Positions 62,628-64,000 of a stretch of 64,000 nt of DNA are shown here, one piece after another. Source of the stretch: Bythopirellula goksoeyrii (GTDB lineage: Bacteria > Planctomycetota > Planctomycetia > Pirellulales > Lacipirellulaceae). The translations under genes and the position numbers were made by a program. Numbering within the stretch: position 1 is the first letter of the stretch; every line of letters starts with the position of its first letter. The stretch spans positions 842,338 to 906,337 of the forward strand of contig NZ_CP042913.1 of the NCBI RefSeq assembly GCF_008065115.1, in the 5' to 3' direction. The notes under the pieces are model-generated. The model saw nothing but the letters and a program-made list of their open reading frames with translations. It was not told where the DNA came from and ran no database searches.

Positions 62628-63293
62628 TCAGTTCGAGTCATTTCTCCCAGTATAGGCACCGACCAAGCGAGAGACGAGGATGGCCAAATAGAACATGCCA
62701 AAGGTGGCCTCTACCAGCGCGAGCATTCGCGCCGTGTCGGAAATAGGCATGATATCGCCAAAGGTAATCGTGGTGATGATTTGAACGCTAAAATAGAGCG
62801 ATTTGAAACCTTCAAGTTTGGAGTGGGCATCGGCGGCTTCAGTGAAAATGATTGCTCCTGGATCCCACAGGGCAAGCAGTGTGTAGAGCAGAGCCCATGC
62901 GACGGCCAATAATAAATAGATTGCAATGGAAGCACACAAAACTTCGTCATTGACTGAGGGTGCAAAGACGACAAAGCGAAATAGATGCACAATGACATAG
63001 ATAATAAACACGATAGAGAAGAAAAAATAGAAATCGTTGAGCAATGAGTCGGGCCACACATGCTGGAGCCAACTCGCACCTACTGCCGGCGCAGCCAAAA
63101 GGGCAGCCGCAATTTGAGATCGACGCTGACCTCCAACGGCGTTCACCGCTACCAATAAAACTATGGTGAAAAAGACCGATGCAACCAGAAAGCCATAGGC
63201 CATATGATCGACAAACGGTTGGACGACAAACATCGCCACCAACGCGACAAGCAAATGAGCGACCGACAGCCGATAACGACCTTCGTAAGGCAT
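62628..63293 (-). CDS. Two-pore-helix potassium channel-like protein
   Basis: 221 residues from ATG 63,293, preceded by GAGGAA; a TTG at 63,308 would add five. Four N-terminal helices (LLVALVAMFVVQPFV, GFLVASVFFTIVLLVAVNAV, AALLAAPAVGASWL, FYFFFSIVFIIYVIVHLFRFVVF) precede an Ion_trans_2 unit: helix ASIAIYLLLAVAWALLYTLL, pore SLYFSVQIITTITFGDIMPI, then helix ALVEATFGMFYLAILVSRLVG. The filter reads TITFGD where potassium channels have TVGYGD. No cytoplasmic RCK domain is attached. Confidence 0.85.
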   Translation of the reverse strand: MPYEGRYRLSVAHLLVALVAMFVVQPFVDHMAYGFLVASVFFTIVLLVAVNAVGGQRRSQIAAALLAAPAVGASWLQHVWPDSLLNDFYFFFSIVFIIYVIVHLFRFVVFAPSVNDEVLCASIAIYLLLAVAWALLYTLLALWDPGAIIFTEAADAHSKLEGFKSLYFSVQIITTITFGDIMPISDTARMLALVEATFGMFYLAILVSRLVGAYTGRNDSN

Positions 63294-63384
63294 CGCGTGG
63301 TTCCTCAATTGCGCACCGACTCGTCAATAACCTGGCAGGCCATTTGAAACCGACCGCTCGCTTCGCAATCGCATCGACTGCCGC

Positions 63385-64000
63385 CTACTCGCGGCCAGCT
63401 TCAACTTTTTTCAGGCCTTCTTCGAGCTTCTTGATATCTGCTGGCGACAACTGTGGACGATCGATATCAATCGTCAACTTATTGAACTTGGCGGTGAGCG
63501 GAAACGGTGGCGAGTAGTCAGCATCATTGACGCCGGTGATTGTGTCGGAGCCGATGTCAAAGCTCTCGTCCCATTGCAGGATGATGGGGATCGTTTTCTC
63601 CATCTTCTTGGTGGCGACCACCTTGCCGTCCACCTTGAGTGTGCCGGTCCCCGGGCGGCCAAGCCCGGAGAAACTGTTGTAAGCCATCGTACCCACGCCG
63701 AGACCGTCATAATCGAAGTCGAACTCCAGAGTGTGTTCACCCGGCGCGAGAGCATCTGGGCCTTCCCATTTGATTCGCTCCAGATCCAGCAGATTCCAGA
63801 GGAACACCGGCTTGCCTTTGAGCAAATAGAAGCCGAAGCCCGCGAAACGCCCCCCGGAAGTCACGATCATGCCCTCGGCTCCGCCTTCAGGCACGGTAAT
63901 GTCCGCGGTGATGGTGTAGGAGGTGTCAAGCAAGTAGGGCGCATCCCCCTGTGGTAGTCCCGTCATAGGCCGCGTGTACTCCAGTTTGGAGCGACCAGCC
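63385..64000 (-). CDS. C-terminal part of a sulfatase, start beyond the window
   Basis: The frame is open from the window edge (AGRSKLEYTRPMTGLPQGDA onward) to the stop at 63,385, 204 residues visible. It shows the beta-rich C-terminal domain found after the catalytic domain of many planctomycete arylsulfatases: YTITADITVPEGGAEGMIVT, GGRFAGFGFYLLKGKPVFLW, LAPGEHTLEFDFDYDGLGVG and a late VDGKVVATKKMEKTIPI. The catalytic Cys/Ser motif CxPSR would lie outside the window, so activity cannot be judged. The end EEGLKKVEAGRE is charged. Confidence 0.85.
   Translation of the reverse strand, partial: AGRSKLEYTRPMTGLPQGDAPYLLDTSYTITADITVPEGGAEGMIVTSGGRFAGFGFYLLKGKPVFLWNLLDLERIKWEGPDALAPGEHTLEFDFDYDGLGVGTMAYNSFSGLGRPGTGTLKVDGKVVATKKMEKTIPIILQWDESFDIGSDTITGVNDADYSPPFPLTAKFNKLTIDIDRPQLSPADIKKLEEGLKKVEAGRE

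Overview
The window looks like the chromosome of a planctomycete, probably order Pirellulales and perhaps the Lacipirellulaceae. This is inferred from gene content only. Supporting signs are a PVC-type membrane-bound dehydrogenase with HEAT-like repeats, a DUF1080 protein, several Gfo/Idh/MocA oxidoreductases (one Tat-exported), a sulfatase C-terminus, an ECF sigma factor beside a large Ser/Thr kinase, and a surface protein ending in a dockerin-like Asp-rich motif plus a PEP-CTERM tail.

Positions 1-28,851 hold a divergent catabolic locus. The minus arm (1-7796) carries the partial dehydrogenase, an exported FG-GAP protein, an HpcH/HpaI aldolase, an SDR, a Gfo/Idh/MocA enzyme and the DUF1080 protein. 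The plus arm (8027-28,851) starts with an exported Gfo/Idh/MocA protein and a DeoR-type regulator. It continues with tightly packed genes for three DhnA/LacD-like aldolases, a class III aminotransferase, two divergent NagB-like proteins, two amidohydrolases, FGGY and PfkB kinases, a GlpX phosphatase, a PIG-L deacetylase, a TIM-barrel isomerase, another Gfo/Idh/MocA protein, a LID-less adenylate kinase homologue, an aldehyde dehydrogenase and a PqaA-like protein. Together they suggest degradation of an unusual (amino) sugar or polyol through oxidation, deacetylation or deamination, phosphorylation and aldol cleavage. The substrate cannot be read from sequence, and no transporter is present.

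Positions 29,251-32,617 are a mobile region. An IS5-like element splits an excisionase-like gene. A tyrosine integrase bracketed by short direct repeats follows, next to the 3' end of tRNA-Arg(TCG).

Positions 32,700-43,071 are mostly core genes: two membrane proteins, a tail-anchored kinase, a CHAD protein, groES-groEL, slyX, a pterin dehydratase, a YhdH-like oxidoreductase, a PstS-like protein and a PDZ/YbaY-like protein. Positions 43,091-52,224 are a one-direction block (ECF sigma factor, kinase, FGE-type domain cut off by an in-frame TAG, FHA protein, 1423-residue surface protein). This block is bracketed by a near-identical 128-bp copy of the 3' end of sdhB. Then come sdhC-sdhA-sdhB, a small Cys/His/Asp/Glu repeat protein, purE-purK, an HlyD/FtsX-type exporter without an ATPase, an ion channel and the partial sulfatase. 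Long intergenic palindromes of at least three sequence families are scattered over 38-62.6 kb.
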